NCBI GenBank assembly: GCA_018712955.1
Contig: DVGB01000059.1
Location: 1 to 62,131, forward strand
Reading direction: 5' to 3'
Length of the DNA: 62,131 nt
DNA from: Candidatus Aveggerthella stercoripullorum
Lineage (GTDB): Bacteria; Actinomycetota; Coriobacteriia; Coriobacteriales; Eggerthellaceae
Shown: in pieces, positions 8,883-18,311 of the stretch
Position numbering within the stretch: position 1 is the stretch's first letter
How the letters are laid out: every line of letters starts with the position of its first letter
The notes under the pieces: generated by a model
Database searches by the model: none
What the model saw: the letters and a program-made list of their open reading frames with translations, nothing else
What the model was told of the DNA's origin: nothing
Made by a program: the position numbers and the translations under genes

Positions 8883-9848
8883 CTAGAACAGGCTTAGCTG
8901 TTCAGGCTCTGACGCGGGAGGGTAAACCGGCAGAGCAGAGAGACCGACGAAAGCCCGGCAGACTTCGGGCGCTCCCCCGTTTAGCCAGGTAAGCGCCGTT
9001 GCAGGCGAAAGCAAAAGCGGCATACGATTGTGGATGCGCGCCACTTGTGCATCGGGTTCGCACGTCAAGACCGAAAAGCGATCGTCCTGCCAAATGCCCG
9101 CCATGAGGAATGGGCAGCGCTTGAGCGGGCCGGGCGAAATGGACGAGATAGGCGTGGCGGACGCGCCCGCATCGTCGGATACGCGCGCACCGTCAGGACA
9201 ACTGCCATCGCCGAAAGCTTCAGCCTGGCCTTTGCCTGAACCGCCCTGGAGGGAAGCCCCAGGTTCTGCCCCTGACACAGTGCCCGAAAGCGCCCCTGGC
9301 GCTGTGGGCGAAATCGGCATTGCTGCGTTGCTCAAAAGCGCGTCATTGCTGGCGTTCGACGGGGCAAACCGATACAGCTGACGTCCCTTTCGCCCCGACG
9401 GCAAGACGGCTGATTCATGCTGGTGCGCCTCGTAGAACGACCAGGCAGGAACGATGCAGCGCCTGCCTGCGAAGGACTCACGCCAGAGCGGGGATGTCGC
9501 CGCAGATTCCGAACGCGTGTTGAACACAAGCTTTTGGGAGCCGGGAAGTAGGTAGCCCCAGGTGAGCATGCGAGGTTCGAGCGCCAACGACGGAAGAACG
9601 GGCGTGCATCGCTCCAAAGCGCCCGCTCCGTCCGTATGCGCTGAACCGTGCGTCAAGCCGTCCGCCGCGTCCATCCCGCCTGCCGTGCGGGCAGAAATCA
9701 CCCAAGCTTGCGCGCCGGGCGATGTATCGTCATGCGCAGGGCGCACGGCGGGCCAGTCGGGCTGCACGTTAAAAGGCGAGTACATCTCGAGCGCCTGCAC
9801 GACCTCGAGCACTTCATCCCAGGTCAAAACCGTGATTTTCCTGCACAT
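8883..9848 (-). CDS. SRAP domain protein (SOS response-associated, YedK/HMCES family)
   Basis: 321 aa. The protein begins Met-Cys (MCRK), giving the invariant Cys2 that forms a thiazolidine cross-link with abasic sites in single-stranded DNA. Other family signatures are FNTRSESA (N-x-R-x-E), RRCIVPAWSFYEA and ARIHNRMPLLL, which contains the active-site His. It is longer than the usual ~220 aa because of inserts near residues 50-85 and 175-235 rich in Ser/Gly/Ala. It shields abasic sites and is often linked to the SOS response. It ends 9 bp before the start of the SF2 helicase gene behind it and follows that gene in the same direction, so the two probably form a DNA-repair operon. Confidence 0.9.
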   Translation of the reverse strand: MCRKITVLTWDEVLEVVQALEMYSPFNVQPDWPAVRPAHDDTSPGAQAWVISARTAGGMDAADGLTHGSAHTDGAGALERCTPVLPSLALEPRMLTWGYLLPGSQKLVFNTRSESAATSPLWRESFAGRRCIVPAWSFYEAHQHESAVLPSGRKGRQLYRFAPSNASNDALLSNAAMPISPTAPGALSGTVSGAEPGASLQGGSGKGQAEAFGDGSCPDGARVSDDAGASATPISSISPGPLKRCPFLMAGIWQDDRFSVLTCEPDAQVARIHNRMPLLLSPATALTWLNGGAPEVCRAFVGLSALPVYPPASEPEQLSLF

Positions 9849-9857
9849 AAGCTATTG

Positions 9858-11765
9858 CTATCCCCCTCCATCCAGCGTGCGCACTTCGGGGTCACGCCAG
9901 GGTTTGAACCGTCTGCGAGAAGGCACCGAGCGGTTCTCGGCGAGTTCGTACAGGCCGAGCTCGTCAGCCTCCGCAAGCGTCAGGCAGCGTCCGCGGACGA
10001 TGATCCGCCCTTCGCTCACGAGGCGTTTCACCTCGCGGTCTGCCAACTGGATACGCCCCAGCTTCCGAACGAACCGAAACGCGCACGCCCCTGTTGCCGT
10101 ATACTCCGTTCCTTCGCGCTTCCAGCGCAAACGGGAACACTGCACGGTTTTGCCGCTCTGCGAAAGCTTCAGCGCGGAACCGCACAACGGGCAGCGGCCG
10201 AGCACCTCGGCGTCCTTCCGCTCGATGCGGCTTTGCGCGTTCTCGATGACGGTTGCCGCATCCCGCTTGCTGAGGCCGAGCGCGAGCACCTCTTCGCTCC
10301 CTTCGCCCACCAGGCGTTTGATGTAGTCCAGCTGCGATGTCGTCGCACGCTCCTGCCCCCAGCGTTTGACCAAGGCGGAATCCCACAGGTGCCGTTCGTC
10401 ACGTGTGAGCGGGTTGCGCGAAAGCCAGTCCAGCACGCGCCGGTCCGCTTCCTCCTCGTTCGCGAAATGGAACATGCTGGATTGCATGCCGCTGAAGCGG
10501 ACGTCCACCCCGCCCAGGTCGTCGGGCGCGCTTTTCACCACGCTGAAGCGCTCGCCGCGCACAACGCGCGAGCCGTCGACCATGGGCGTCCACGCAACGC
10601 CGCCTTCCAGGATGTTGACGCGCCGCGCGCGGAGGACCCAGCCCGTCGGCGTGTCCTCGAGCTCCATCAGGCGGCTTTGCAGGCCGGAAAGCGGCCCGTC
10701 CAGCACGCGCGCGGCGCCTTCGGGGAAGTCATCCTCGTTGAGGCCGAACAGCGTGGGCGCCGTGCAAAGCCGGTGGTCTTTCGTGATGCCGACGCAGTCG
10801 ATGAGGCGGACGGACGTTTTGCCGTGCTCTTCGTCCAGCCGCAGGCCGCGCCCCACCATCTGGGCGTAGAGCGTGGGGTTCTGGGTCGGGCGCGCCAGCA
10901 GGACCGTGCGGATCATGGGCAGGTCGGTGCCTTCGGTGAAGACACCGAAGTTGACGAGGCAGGCGATTGTTCCCGCCGAGAACTCCTCGATGACGCGGCG
11001 GCGTTCTGACAGGGGCATCTTGCCGTCCACGACGGCGGCGTTTTTGATGCGACGGGCCAGCTGGTGCGCGTGCTCAACCGATGAAGCAAACACGAGCGTG
11101 GGGCCTTCGGCGAACTGACGGTACGCTTCCGCTATCTGGTCGTTCGTGCGCGGCTGGTTCACTTCCCCATCGAGATCGGAAACGGCGTAGTCGCCATTTT
11201 TGCGCCGCAGGCGAGACGTGTCCCACGAGACGTAGACGCGACGGCAGTCGAGGTCCGCCAGGTAACCGTTGCCGATGCCCCATTTGAGATCGCGGCTGAA
11301 CACGATGTCGTCGAAGACTTTCTCGAGGCCGCGGTCATCGCCGCGGCGGGGCGTCGCCGTGAAGCCCACGTGCAGGCGCGGCCTCAGCGTTTCGACGATC
11401 TTGCGGTAGGACGGCGCGAGCGCGTGGTGCGCCTCGTCAGTGATGATGGTGTCGAATTCGCCGGGAGCGAACGCGGCGAGGCGCTTGTCGCGCGAAAGCG
11501 TCTGGACGGTCGCCGAGACGACCGGTTCGCCCTGGCTGTGCTCGGCGCCTTTTTCGATGCCGACCGGGACGTCGTAGTATTTGACGGGCTGGCGGACGAG
11601 CTCGTCGCGATGCGAGATGATGAGCACGCGCCCGCGGCGTTCGATGGAGGTGAAAACGACCGTTTTGCCCAGGCCGGTTGCCATGTGGACCAGGTGCGAC
11701 CCGCCTTCGAGGGCGTTGATGATGTCGACGCACTCTTGCTGATACGGGCGCAGGCGAAGGGCCAT
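9858..11765 (-). CDS. Superfamily 2 DEAD/DEAH-box helicase (RecQ/XPB-like)
   Basis: 635 aa from ATG 11765, with AAGGAGG 8 nt upstream; an earlier GTG overlaps this site. Helicase motifs run in order: Q-like RPYQQECVDI, Walker A MATGLGKTVV, motif Ia SHRDELVRQ, DEAH box IITDEAHHAL, motif III GFTATPRRGD, motif IV TLVFASSVEH, motif V FTEGTDLP and motif VI QMVGRGLRL. After about residue 470 is a cysteine pair region (CPLCGSALKL...) that may bind zinc. The architecture matches ATP-dependent DNA helicases annotated as SSL2-type. The SRAP gene follows at once, which supports a role in DNA repair. Confidence 0.9.
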   Translation of the reverse strand: MALRLRPYQQECVDIINALEGGSHLVHMATGLGKTVVFTSIERRGRVLIISHRDELVRQPVKYYDVPVGIEKGAEHSQGEPVVSATVQTLSRDKRLAAFAPGEFDTIITDEAHHALAPSYRKIVETLRPRLHVGFTATPRRGDDRGLEKVFDDIVFSRDLKWGIGNGYLADLDCRRVYVSWDTSRLRRKNGDYAVSDLDGEVNQPRTNDQIAEAYRQFAEGPTLVFASSVEHAHQLARRIKNAAVVDGKMPLSERRRVIEEFSAGTIACLVNFGVFTEGTDLPMIRTVLLARPTQNPTLYAQMVGRGLRLDEEHGKTSVRLIDCVGITKDHRLCTAPTLFGLNEDDFPEGAARVLDGPLSGLQSRLMELEDTPTGWVLRARRVNILEGGVAWTPMVDGSRVVRGERFSVVKSAPDDLGGVDVRFSGMQSSMFHFANEEEADRRVLDWLSRNPLTRDERHLWDSALVKRWGQERATTSQLDYIKRLVGEGSEEVLALGLSKRDAATVIENAQSRIERKDAEVLGRCPLCGSALKLSQSGKTVQCSRLRWKREGTEYTATGACAFRFVRKLGRIQLADREVKRLVSEGRIIVRGRCLTLAEADELGLYELAENRSVPSRRRFKPWRDPEVRTLDGGG

Positions 11766-11920
11766 CGGGGTCACCTCCTTGGTTCGGCGGCTTTGTGGTA
11801 GGGTAGCACGAGGAGACGGTGCGGAGGCGAGGTGTCTTCAGGCTGTTGTTTTGCCGCGCCGATGCGGCGTGGATGCCCGAGCGCGAGAATGCGCGGAAGG
11901 GGCGTTCGAACGGAGGATTC

Positions 11921-12340
11921 ATGTGCCTCGGCTACTACGGCATATGCAGGCTGGAAGCGGAGGACGACCATGCCGCCGTCTATTCATACCGGGGAGAGAA
12001 CTGGAACCTTCCTCGGGACGTTCGCAATGAGCTTGGAAGTGTCGCTGGCAGCTTCACGATCATGAAGGATTCTCTAGAGGAAGCTGAGGTTGTTACCAAG
12101 CAGCGCAAGGTGAACGGGCGTAAGAAAACGGTGGCGAAGCGCGTGCTTCATTCGCCTGATGTGGTTTCGCATGTCAAGCAAGGCGACGTGGTCTTGGACG
12201 AACCATGCGACGTAGACCGGTTGGAGATGGAAGAAAGCAGGCACGCCCTCCCCCGGACAGCGCGCCATTTGATCGCGCACGTGTATGAGCGGTATATGCG
12301 TGATGGTGTGTTGCCGGAAGTGGAGGAGTTTTTGTTGTGA
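11921..12340 (+). CDS. Hypothetical protein
   Basis: 139 aa from ATG 11921 with CGGAGGA seven bases upstream. No family is recognised. The middle is charged, with a Lys/Arg stretch KQRKVNGRKKTVAKR, and the C-terminal third is helical and acidic (ARHLIAHVYERYMRDGVLPEVEEFLL). There is no signal peptide or membrane segment. It is divergent from the helicase and is the last gene before the leader-distal end of the CRISPR array. Confidence 0.55.
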   Translation: MCLGYYGICRLEAEDDHAAVYSYRGENWNLPRDVRNELGSVAGSFTIMKDSLEEAEVVTKQRKVNGRKKTVAKRVLHSPDVVSHVKQGDVVLDEPCDVDRLEMEESRHALPRTARHLIAHVYERYMRDGVLPEVEEFLL

Positions 12341-12582
12341 GGCGGGCTTCTTTAGAGCGCACAAATCCGTGGGCATACTGAACTGTTCGAACCCTAGCGA
12401 GACGAACCCTGCGACCTAGAGAAACTAGAGCGCTCCCAAGCATTGCCCTTTTGACTGCATTTGCAACAAGATTACACCGTTGATTGCAATCACCTCGCAT
12501 GGACAGAGGACGCAAAGCCCCCTGTCACCCGAAACATTGCCGCAGAAGCACTATATTGGCAGCAGCGTTGTTCACTATGTCT

Positions 12583-15500
12583 GGATCATCCCCGCATGCG
12601 CGGGGAGCACGTGAACTCGGCGCTGTAGGTGGTGTGTCGTCGGGATCATCCCCGCATGCGCGGGGAACACTACGGTCTGGCATGGCGGGTACTCGACGCG
12701 CAGGGATCATCCCCGCATGCGCGGGGAACACTGCACGGTGAAGTTCATCGTCACGTTGGACGTGGGATCATCCCCGCATGCGCGGGGAACACGCCAGGGA
12801 AACGCTCCGCAGGGTCATACCCGCAGGATCATCCCCGCATGCGCGGGGAACACGACAGGCTCGGCATCTTCGTCGACCTGTCCGAGGGATCATCCCCGCA
12901 TGCGCGGGGAACACTCGGCGATGTCGTATGGGCCTATCGTCGCCATGGGATCATCCCCGCATGCGCGGGGAACACGGAGTCTACCAGTGCGCGCACTGCA
13001 CGAACTGGGGATCATCCCCGCATACGCGGGGAACACTACTCGTAGAGCACGTAGCAGACGTTGCGGTAGGGATCATCCCCGCATGCGCGGGGAACACATG
13101 AAGTCGGCGTCCTCCGCCTGCGGCCTTCCGGGATCACCCCCGCATGCGCGGGGAACACTAATTCAGGCCGTTCGGACTTAATCGGGCGTTGGGATCATCC
13201 CCGCATGCGCGGGGAACACTTTGCGCGAGCGCGGCGCAGCGGGTTTCGAGGGGGATCATCCCCGCATGCGCGGGGAACACGTGGCCTCCACCGGCAATTC
13301 GACGGTCCAGACGGGATCATCCCCGCATGCGCGGGGAACACCCCTTGTCTTACATCGGCAAGACGGAAGCCCAGGGATCATCCCCGCATGCGCGGGGAAC
13401 ACGAGCGCGTCCTTGGCCGCGCGCTCGATGCTCCGGGATCATCCCCGCATGCGCGGGGAACACACGAAACCATGGTCATTACGGCGGTTTCCACCGGGAT
13501 CATCCCCGCATGCGCGGGGAACACGGAAGAAGGCGAGTAATGCAGCCCACGGAAGGGGGATCATCCCCGCATGCGCGGGGAACACTGGTTTGAGCACGGC
13601 GAGCCCATCGAGGGCGAGGGATCATCCCCGCATGCGCGGGGAACACTGGAGGCCAGCAGTCGAGAACGCCGTTGCCGCGGGATCATCCCCGCATGCGCGG
13701 GGAACACTTCGTACCCTGCTCCATAACTGATTAAATTAAAGGATCATCCCCGCATGCGCGGGGAACACTCCGGCGGCATCGCATTCGCCACCGCCCCGGA
13801 GGGATCATCCCCGCATGCGCGGGGAACACCACCAGAGTCTGCGCTGTTGTCGTTCGTCCACGGGATCATCCCCGCATGCGCGGGGAACACTCGAAGACGA
13901 TATGCGCCTCTTCAACGACAACGGGATCATCCCCGCATGCGCGGGGAACACTGTCCTACCATATATGCGAAATCCTCAGCAGTGGGATCATCCCCGCATG
14001 CGCGGGGAACACTAGTGCTGCAGACCAGCCTGGTCTAGGTACTTGGGATCATCCCCGCATGCGCGGGGAACACACCGCCCGGTCGTATACCGGGTATCCA
14101 TAATCGGGATCATCCCCGCATGCGCGGGGAACACCGCGACGAGGTCATCCCGTTCTTCAACCCGAAGGGATCATCCCCGCATGCGCGGGGAACACGGGAT
14201 CATCGACAACGGCTACCGGGGGGAGCTGGGATCATCCCCGCATGCGCGGGGAACACTAGCCAAGCTTCAGATTGTCGAGCATCGCGTAGGGATCATCCCC
14301 GCATGCGCGGGGAACACGAGTCGTAGGCTGGCTGGAGTTCGACGCGAAGGGGATCATCCCCGCATGCGCGGGGAACACTCAATTCGCAGGACTTCGATTT
14401 GGTGACCTTCGGGATCATCCCCGCATGCGCGGGGAACACGGAAACAAGCAAGTTGTCGCAGCAGCCTCTCTGGGATCATCCCCGCATGCGCGGGGAACAC
14501 TAGTCGTTGCACATTGCCTTGAAGTTTGTTTTGGGATCATCCCCGCATGCGCGGGGAACACCAGAGTACACCCCGTACGACGTTCCGCTGGGGGGGGATC
14601 ATCCCCGCATGCGCGGGGAACACTTCATCGAGGCAGGATCAGGGTTCTTCAGAGGGGGATCATCCCCGCATGCGCGGGGAACACAGGCCGTGACCTTGGC
14701 CATTCCTGCCGCGTCAGGGATCATCCCCGCATGCGCGGGGAACACTTCCCAGCGCCCTTTATAGCGCTGTCCGCTTTGGGATCATCCCCGCATGCGCGGG
14801 GAACACTGTCCATCGCGTCAGGGTCGTCCTGTCCGTCGAGGATCATCCCCGCATGCGCGGGGAACACAACGCCATGAAGAGAGAAAACAGCCGCAAGTCG
14901 GGATCATCCCCGCATGCGCGGGGAACACGAAGAGCTTATGCCGCAAGCAAGCACGTCAACAGGATCATCCCCGCATGCGCGGGGAACACGTCGAGTACGG
15001 CCACCGCCAGAACGTCGGCCAGGGATCATCCCCGCATGCGCGGGGAACACGTCCCTACAGGAACGGGACGGACAAAGTAGTCGGGATCATCCCCGCATGC
15101 GCGGGGAACACTCCTTCGTCGGGTAATGCACGCGGTCTCCCGCGGGATCATCCCCGCATGCGCGGGGAACACGACTATCGAGTACACGCAAGAATACGGG
15201 GACAGGGATCATCCCCGCATGCGCGGGGAACACTCCCACACCGGCTCGAGCTCGAGCGCGAGCGGGGGATCATCCCCGCATGCGCGGGGAACACACCCTG
15301 CCATCGTCGTACACGAGATAGCAGTCGGGATCATCCCCGCATGCGCGGGGAACACGCGAAACGCCACAACCCGTACTGCTGGGAGGTGGGATCATCCCCG
15401 CATGCGCGGGGAACACTCCTCGGTAACATCATCTCAGATATGCGGGTGTGGGATCATCCCCGCATGCGCGGGGAACACTCTCCCGACGCCTCGGAAATGA

Positions 15501-15844
15501 CGGTTGAGGAGGGATCATCCCCGCATGCGCGGGGAACACCAGGCTGATCTTGCAAATGCGATCGGAAAGACGGGATCATCCCCGCATGCGCGGGGAACAC
15601 TAGTGCCCTTCACCAAGGACAGACCGTCCTCGAGGATCATCCCCGCATGCGCGGGGAACACTACATCCGCGCCCATTGCCACACTCGCAGGACGGGATCA
15701 TCCCCGCATGCGCGGGGAACACCAGAACACGAGCGGCGCCATCGACGAGATGGCGGGATCATCCCCGCATGCGCGGGGAACACAAGGACAGGACGCAGTC
15801 GCAGACGAACAACCCGGGATCATCCCCGCATGCGCGGGGAACAC
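12583..15844 (-). CRISPR. Type I-E CRISPR array, 54 repeats and 53 spacers
   Basis: I counted 54 copies of a 28-nt repeat spaced 61 nt apart, with one interval of 60 and two of 62. In the minus-strand (crRNA) sense the repeat starts GTGTTCCCCGCG and ends CGGGGATGATCC, with a 6-bp CCCCGC/GCGGGG stem, as in E. coli-type repeats. Spacers are 32-34 nt. Transcription is leftward from the leader at 15845-15943. The leader-distal repeat (12583-12610) carries a terminal variant (GGAGCAC for GGAACAC on the plus strand), and two others (13009 and 13131) differ by one base. In crRNA sense 48 of 53 spacers begin with C and 5 with T, which implies a PAM-derived 29th repeat base. Confidence 0.99.
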
Positions 15845-15943
15845 ACTTAATGAACTGGCATTATATTCCAAAACATTCATCGTTTCGATAGGTTTTCGCT
15901 TCGCGATCGCATGAGCACACCACGTCGCAGCCCCGGCTTTGCT
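15845..15943 (-). promoter_or_regulatory. CRISPR leader with promoter
   Basis: This 99-bp AT-rich interval between the cas2 stop and the first (newest) repeat is the leader. On the minus strand a TATAAT (plus coordinates 15860-15865) lies 17 bp downstream of TCGAAA (15883-15888), a plausible sigma-70 promoter firing into the array just ahead of repeat 1. The even conservation of repeats at this end and the degenerate repeat at the other end support the orientation. Confidence 0.8.
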
Positions 15944-16303
15944 TTACCGTCGGAATTTTCGTGCCTTATGGTGCTTGCTTGCATTGCTCCAACCCTTCGG
16001 CGGCGCGCCCAGCAACGTTGCGTCGTCCGTCCCCTTCGGGCGCTTAATAAGGCTGACGCCTTCGCAATCCACGACGTTCCAATCAGGCTGGAATACCTCG
16101 AACGCCAAATGCTGCTCATTGCGCGCCGAGTGAACCATGATTGCTCGACCGCCCTTCGTAAGCTCACAAACCCTGCCCCATAAACGCTCGCGAACACGAG
16201 CAGTCACATGCCCGACGAACACACCTGGCGCAATCTCCAAAAGCCACCGCGTCAAATCACCCCGAACGCCTGGCGGGCAAGCAGTTAGCACGAACACGAC
16301 CAT
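15944..16303 (-). CDS. cas2e: CRISPR-associated protein Cas2, type I-E
   Basis: 119 aa from ATG 16303 (AAAGGAGTG upstream). It opens with MVVFVLTACPPGVRGDLTRWL, the E. coli-subtype Cas2 signature, and has a ferredoxin-like fold ending ... NEQHLAFEVFQPDW. Cas2 dimers bridge two Cas1 dimers in the spacer-integration complex. It is the last cas gene, immediately before the leader. It is separated from cas1 by 167 bp, whereas cas1 and cas2 usually touch in I-E loci. No nuclease domain is fused to it; a separate DnaQ-like gene heads the operon (26042-26605). Confidence 0.96.
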   Translation of the reverse strand: MVVFVLTACPPGVRGDLTRWLLEIAPGVFVGHVTARVRERLWGRVCELTKGGRAIMVHSARNEQHLAFEVFQPDWNVVDCEGVSLIKRPKGTDDATLLGAPPKGWSNASKHHKARKFRR

Positions 16304-16470
16304 GAGACACTCCTTTTCTCAAGAGGACAGCGCTTGAACAGCCGAGAGCGACATGACCTTGCATAATCGTGTCCAACCGGCAATAGCCTGGTCGCCGTGA
16401 AAAAGCGAGGGACGGGAATTGAGACGCCTACCTGTTGCGAACGATAGAACAGGCCTGCCTGCACCAACGC

Positions 16471-17466
16471 TCATGCCCCATAGGACTTTCCCGACGGCAC
16501 TTCTCCCTGTTTCTCATCCCACAACCCAACATGATCTTCCTCCCCATTGTCATCGAGGAGCGAAAACCCACCTTCTCTTCCCGCCTCGTCTATCGACTCG
16601 TCCGTGAGCACCGCCTTGATGTCCTTGACCATCCGTTCCAGTATCGAAAGGTCGTACACGGCATCCCTCATATTCCTTCGCGTAGTCGCCCCAACGTCCT
16701 CGGGGCAATCAGCTACCGTTCGGAAAGCGACCGGTATTGACAACTCCGCTTTATACAAGTCCGCCACATCGTACACAAAGGAACGATCGTGCCCAACGTG
16801 AACGAACCCCAAACCCGGCGAGCAGCCAAGCGCAACAATCGCCGCATGCGCCAGGCCGTACAAACAAGCATGTGCAGCAGACAAAGCCTGGTTGATGTCG
16901 GACCCGTCTTCATAGTCAGCTGGGTCGTACTCTCTCCTACCCCATTCGACACCCGTCTCCACGGACAAATCGCGGTACACTCGCCTAATTCTTGCGCCTT
17001 CCCTTCCTCGTAGCTGCTGCATGGTCAATTTCGAGACGTCTTCCCCTGGAAATCTCATTTGATACATGCGTCGCGCCACCGCCAAACGAGTCCTATTATT
17101 CGACACCAATCGCGCTTGGCGCTGCAATAGCAAGCTGGAATGCGTGAGCGGTTTCCCGAACGCATACATGCGAACGCCTCGCTCTCCAACCCATATGACC
17201 GTCGCACCGTTTTCCCCAATCGCCGCCATCGCCCGATGCGAAATGCGCGTCCCCGGCCCCAGCATCAGAACGCTCAGCGCCGCCGCTGGCACGCGTATCG
17301 TCCCTTCGTCATCGGTAATGGTGATGGCATTCTCATCTTGGTTTATGACGCAACGCTCGAAATACAAGAACGAAATGCGGTCTTCAAAGCGCACCAGATC
17401 ACTCAACTCGGGCGGAAACGCCGCAGGGCCACGCGACCGTCTCGTCGCGATCATCGAATCGTCCAT
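16471..17466 (-). CDS. cas1e: CRISPR-associated integrase Cas1, type I-E
   Basis: 331 aa from ATG 17466 (AAGGGGGG upstream); the longer open frame adds non-conserved residues. Catalytic metal ligands are visible: the Glu in LRGREGARIR, the His in GLGFVHVGHD and the Asp residues in FVYDVADLYK. The beta-sandwich N-terminus (RISFLYFERCVI) and the helical C-terminal domain are complete. Cas1 integrates new spacers at the leader-repeat junction. It lies 145 bp behind cas6e, so the adaptation genes could have their own promoter, but I see no strong one. Confidence 0.97.
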   Translation of the reverse strand: MDDSMIATRRSRGPAAFPPELSDLVRFEDRISFLYFERCVINQDENAITITDDEGTIRVPAAALSVLMLGPGTRISHRAMAAIGENGATVIWVGERGVRMYAFGKPLTHSSLLLQRQARLVSNNRTRLAVARRMYQMRFPGEDVSKLTMQQLRGREGARIRRVYRDLSVETGVEWGRREYDPADYEDGSDINQALSAAHACLYGLAHAAIVALGCSPGLGFVHVGHDRSFVYDVADLYKAELSIPVAFRTVADCPEDVGATTRRNMRDAVYDLSILERMVKDIKAVLTDESIDEAGREGGFSLLDDNGEEDHVGLWDEKQGEVPSGKSYGA

Positions 17467-17611
17467 GTCCCCCCTTTCGACTTTCGCATGAAAAGCAGGG
17501 ATGCTCGTCCAACTACGAGAGCGAAGACAGGGCGGCCGCTGCGGCTTTCGCCCCACTCGTTCTCAATATCCATCGTGCGCCTGCCTTTGGAACCTTCTCG
17601 GCGTCTTGCTG

Positions 17612-18301
17612 TCATTCGCTGCACGCCGGAGCAATCGTTAGCAAACCGCAACCGAACCCTTTCGCACGGCCAATGCCGAAACCCAATGCATGCTTGAATG
17701 CAACCGCGTCCGTCACTTCCAGGATGCCGTCGAATTGCGCCGTGACCAGCGTAACCGTCTTGCCATCCCGCAAGAACCGCTCTCTCGAACGATGCGAGAC
17801 GCTCACATCCGGCGCATCTCCCTTCGAGCCGAGAACGCGAAAACCGTGGCTTCCCGACCGGTCAAGTAGCCATTGCCGCTGATGGGCCTCGGTCACGTGG
17901 CCTTGCACGGTACCGATTACCTTTTGGTTCTCCCTGCGGCCCTTGTCTACCAGAACCGTCCTGACAGGATTCGCCTTCAGACGGAACTGCCACACTTGCC
18001 CTTTCGCAATCTTGTCCAGCAAAGGCCGGTAATCTTTCGTCTCCCAATGCGGATAGAGCGGCCATCCAGCCTGCTCGACTGCATGAATCAAGTCGGGACG
18101 TTCGGGGCTCAGGATGCACAGAACAGCGGCATCCTTGGTCGGCGACGCGTCGACCCTCCAGAGAATTCGCCCCTGTTCGCATGTCCGTGCAATGTGCGGC
18201 GGAAAGGCATGCTCCACCAAAGCATGCATCCGATACGGCGAGCCAACCAGCCTGAGCGTCTCGAGCCGCGCCATGTTCAAGTCCATTTTCGACAAGTACA
18301 T
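17612..18301 (-). CDS. cas6e: CRISPR RNA endonuclease Cas6e (CasE)
   Basis: 229 aa. Two RAMP-type halves, with the likely catalytic His in YRMHALVEHAF near residue 26-31 and the C-terminal glycine-rich loop GFGIGRAKGFGCGLL that marks Cas6e. It cuts pre-crRNA at the base of the repeat hairpin, leaving an 8-nt 5' handle that here would end GATCC, and stays bound in Cascade. It begins 10 bp after cas5. It would also be the enzyme able to process the repeat-like hairpins at 22637-22714. Confidence 0.96.
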   Translation of the reverse strand: MYLSKMDLNMARLETLRLVGSPYRMHALVEHAFPPHIARTCEQGRILWRVDASPTKDAAVLCILSPERPDLIHAVEQAGWPLYPHWETKDYRPLLDKIAKGQVWQFRLKANPVRTVLVDKGRRENQKVIGTVQGHVTEAHQRQWLLDRSGSHGFRVLGSKGDAPDVSVSHRSRERFLRDGKTVTLVTAQFDGILEVTDAVAFKHALGFGIGRAKGFGCGLLTIAPACSE

Positions 18302-18311
18302 GTTCGCCTCC

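Noticed and set aside
12341-12582. Possible older repeats beyond the leader-distal end of the array
   Set aside because: No unit at the expected 60-61-bp steps resembles the repeat; the array ends at 12583.
12629-15914. Many open frames repeating DHPRMRGEH, GSSPHARGT or GIIPACAGNT
   Set aside because: These are translations of the CRISPR repeat in three frames, not proteins.
16285-16467. 60-codon frame between cas1 and cas2
   Set aside because: No ribosome binding site, no recognisable motif, overlaps the cas2 start.
17464-17586. 40-codon frame beginning MDIENEWGES ahead of cas1
   Set aside because: Weak ribosome site, overlaps the cas1 start and has no known homologue pattern; left out.
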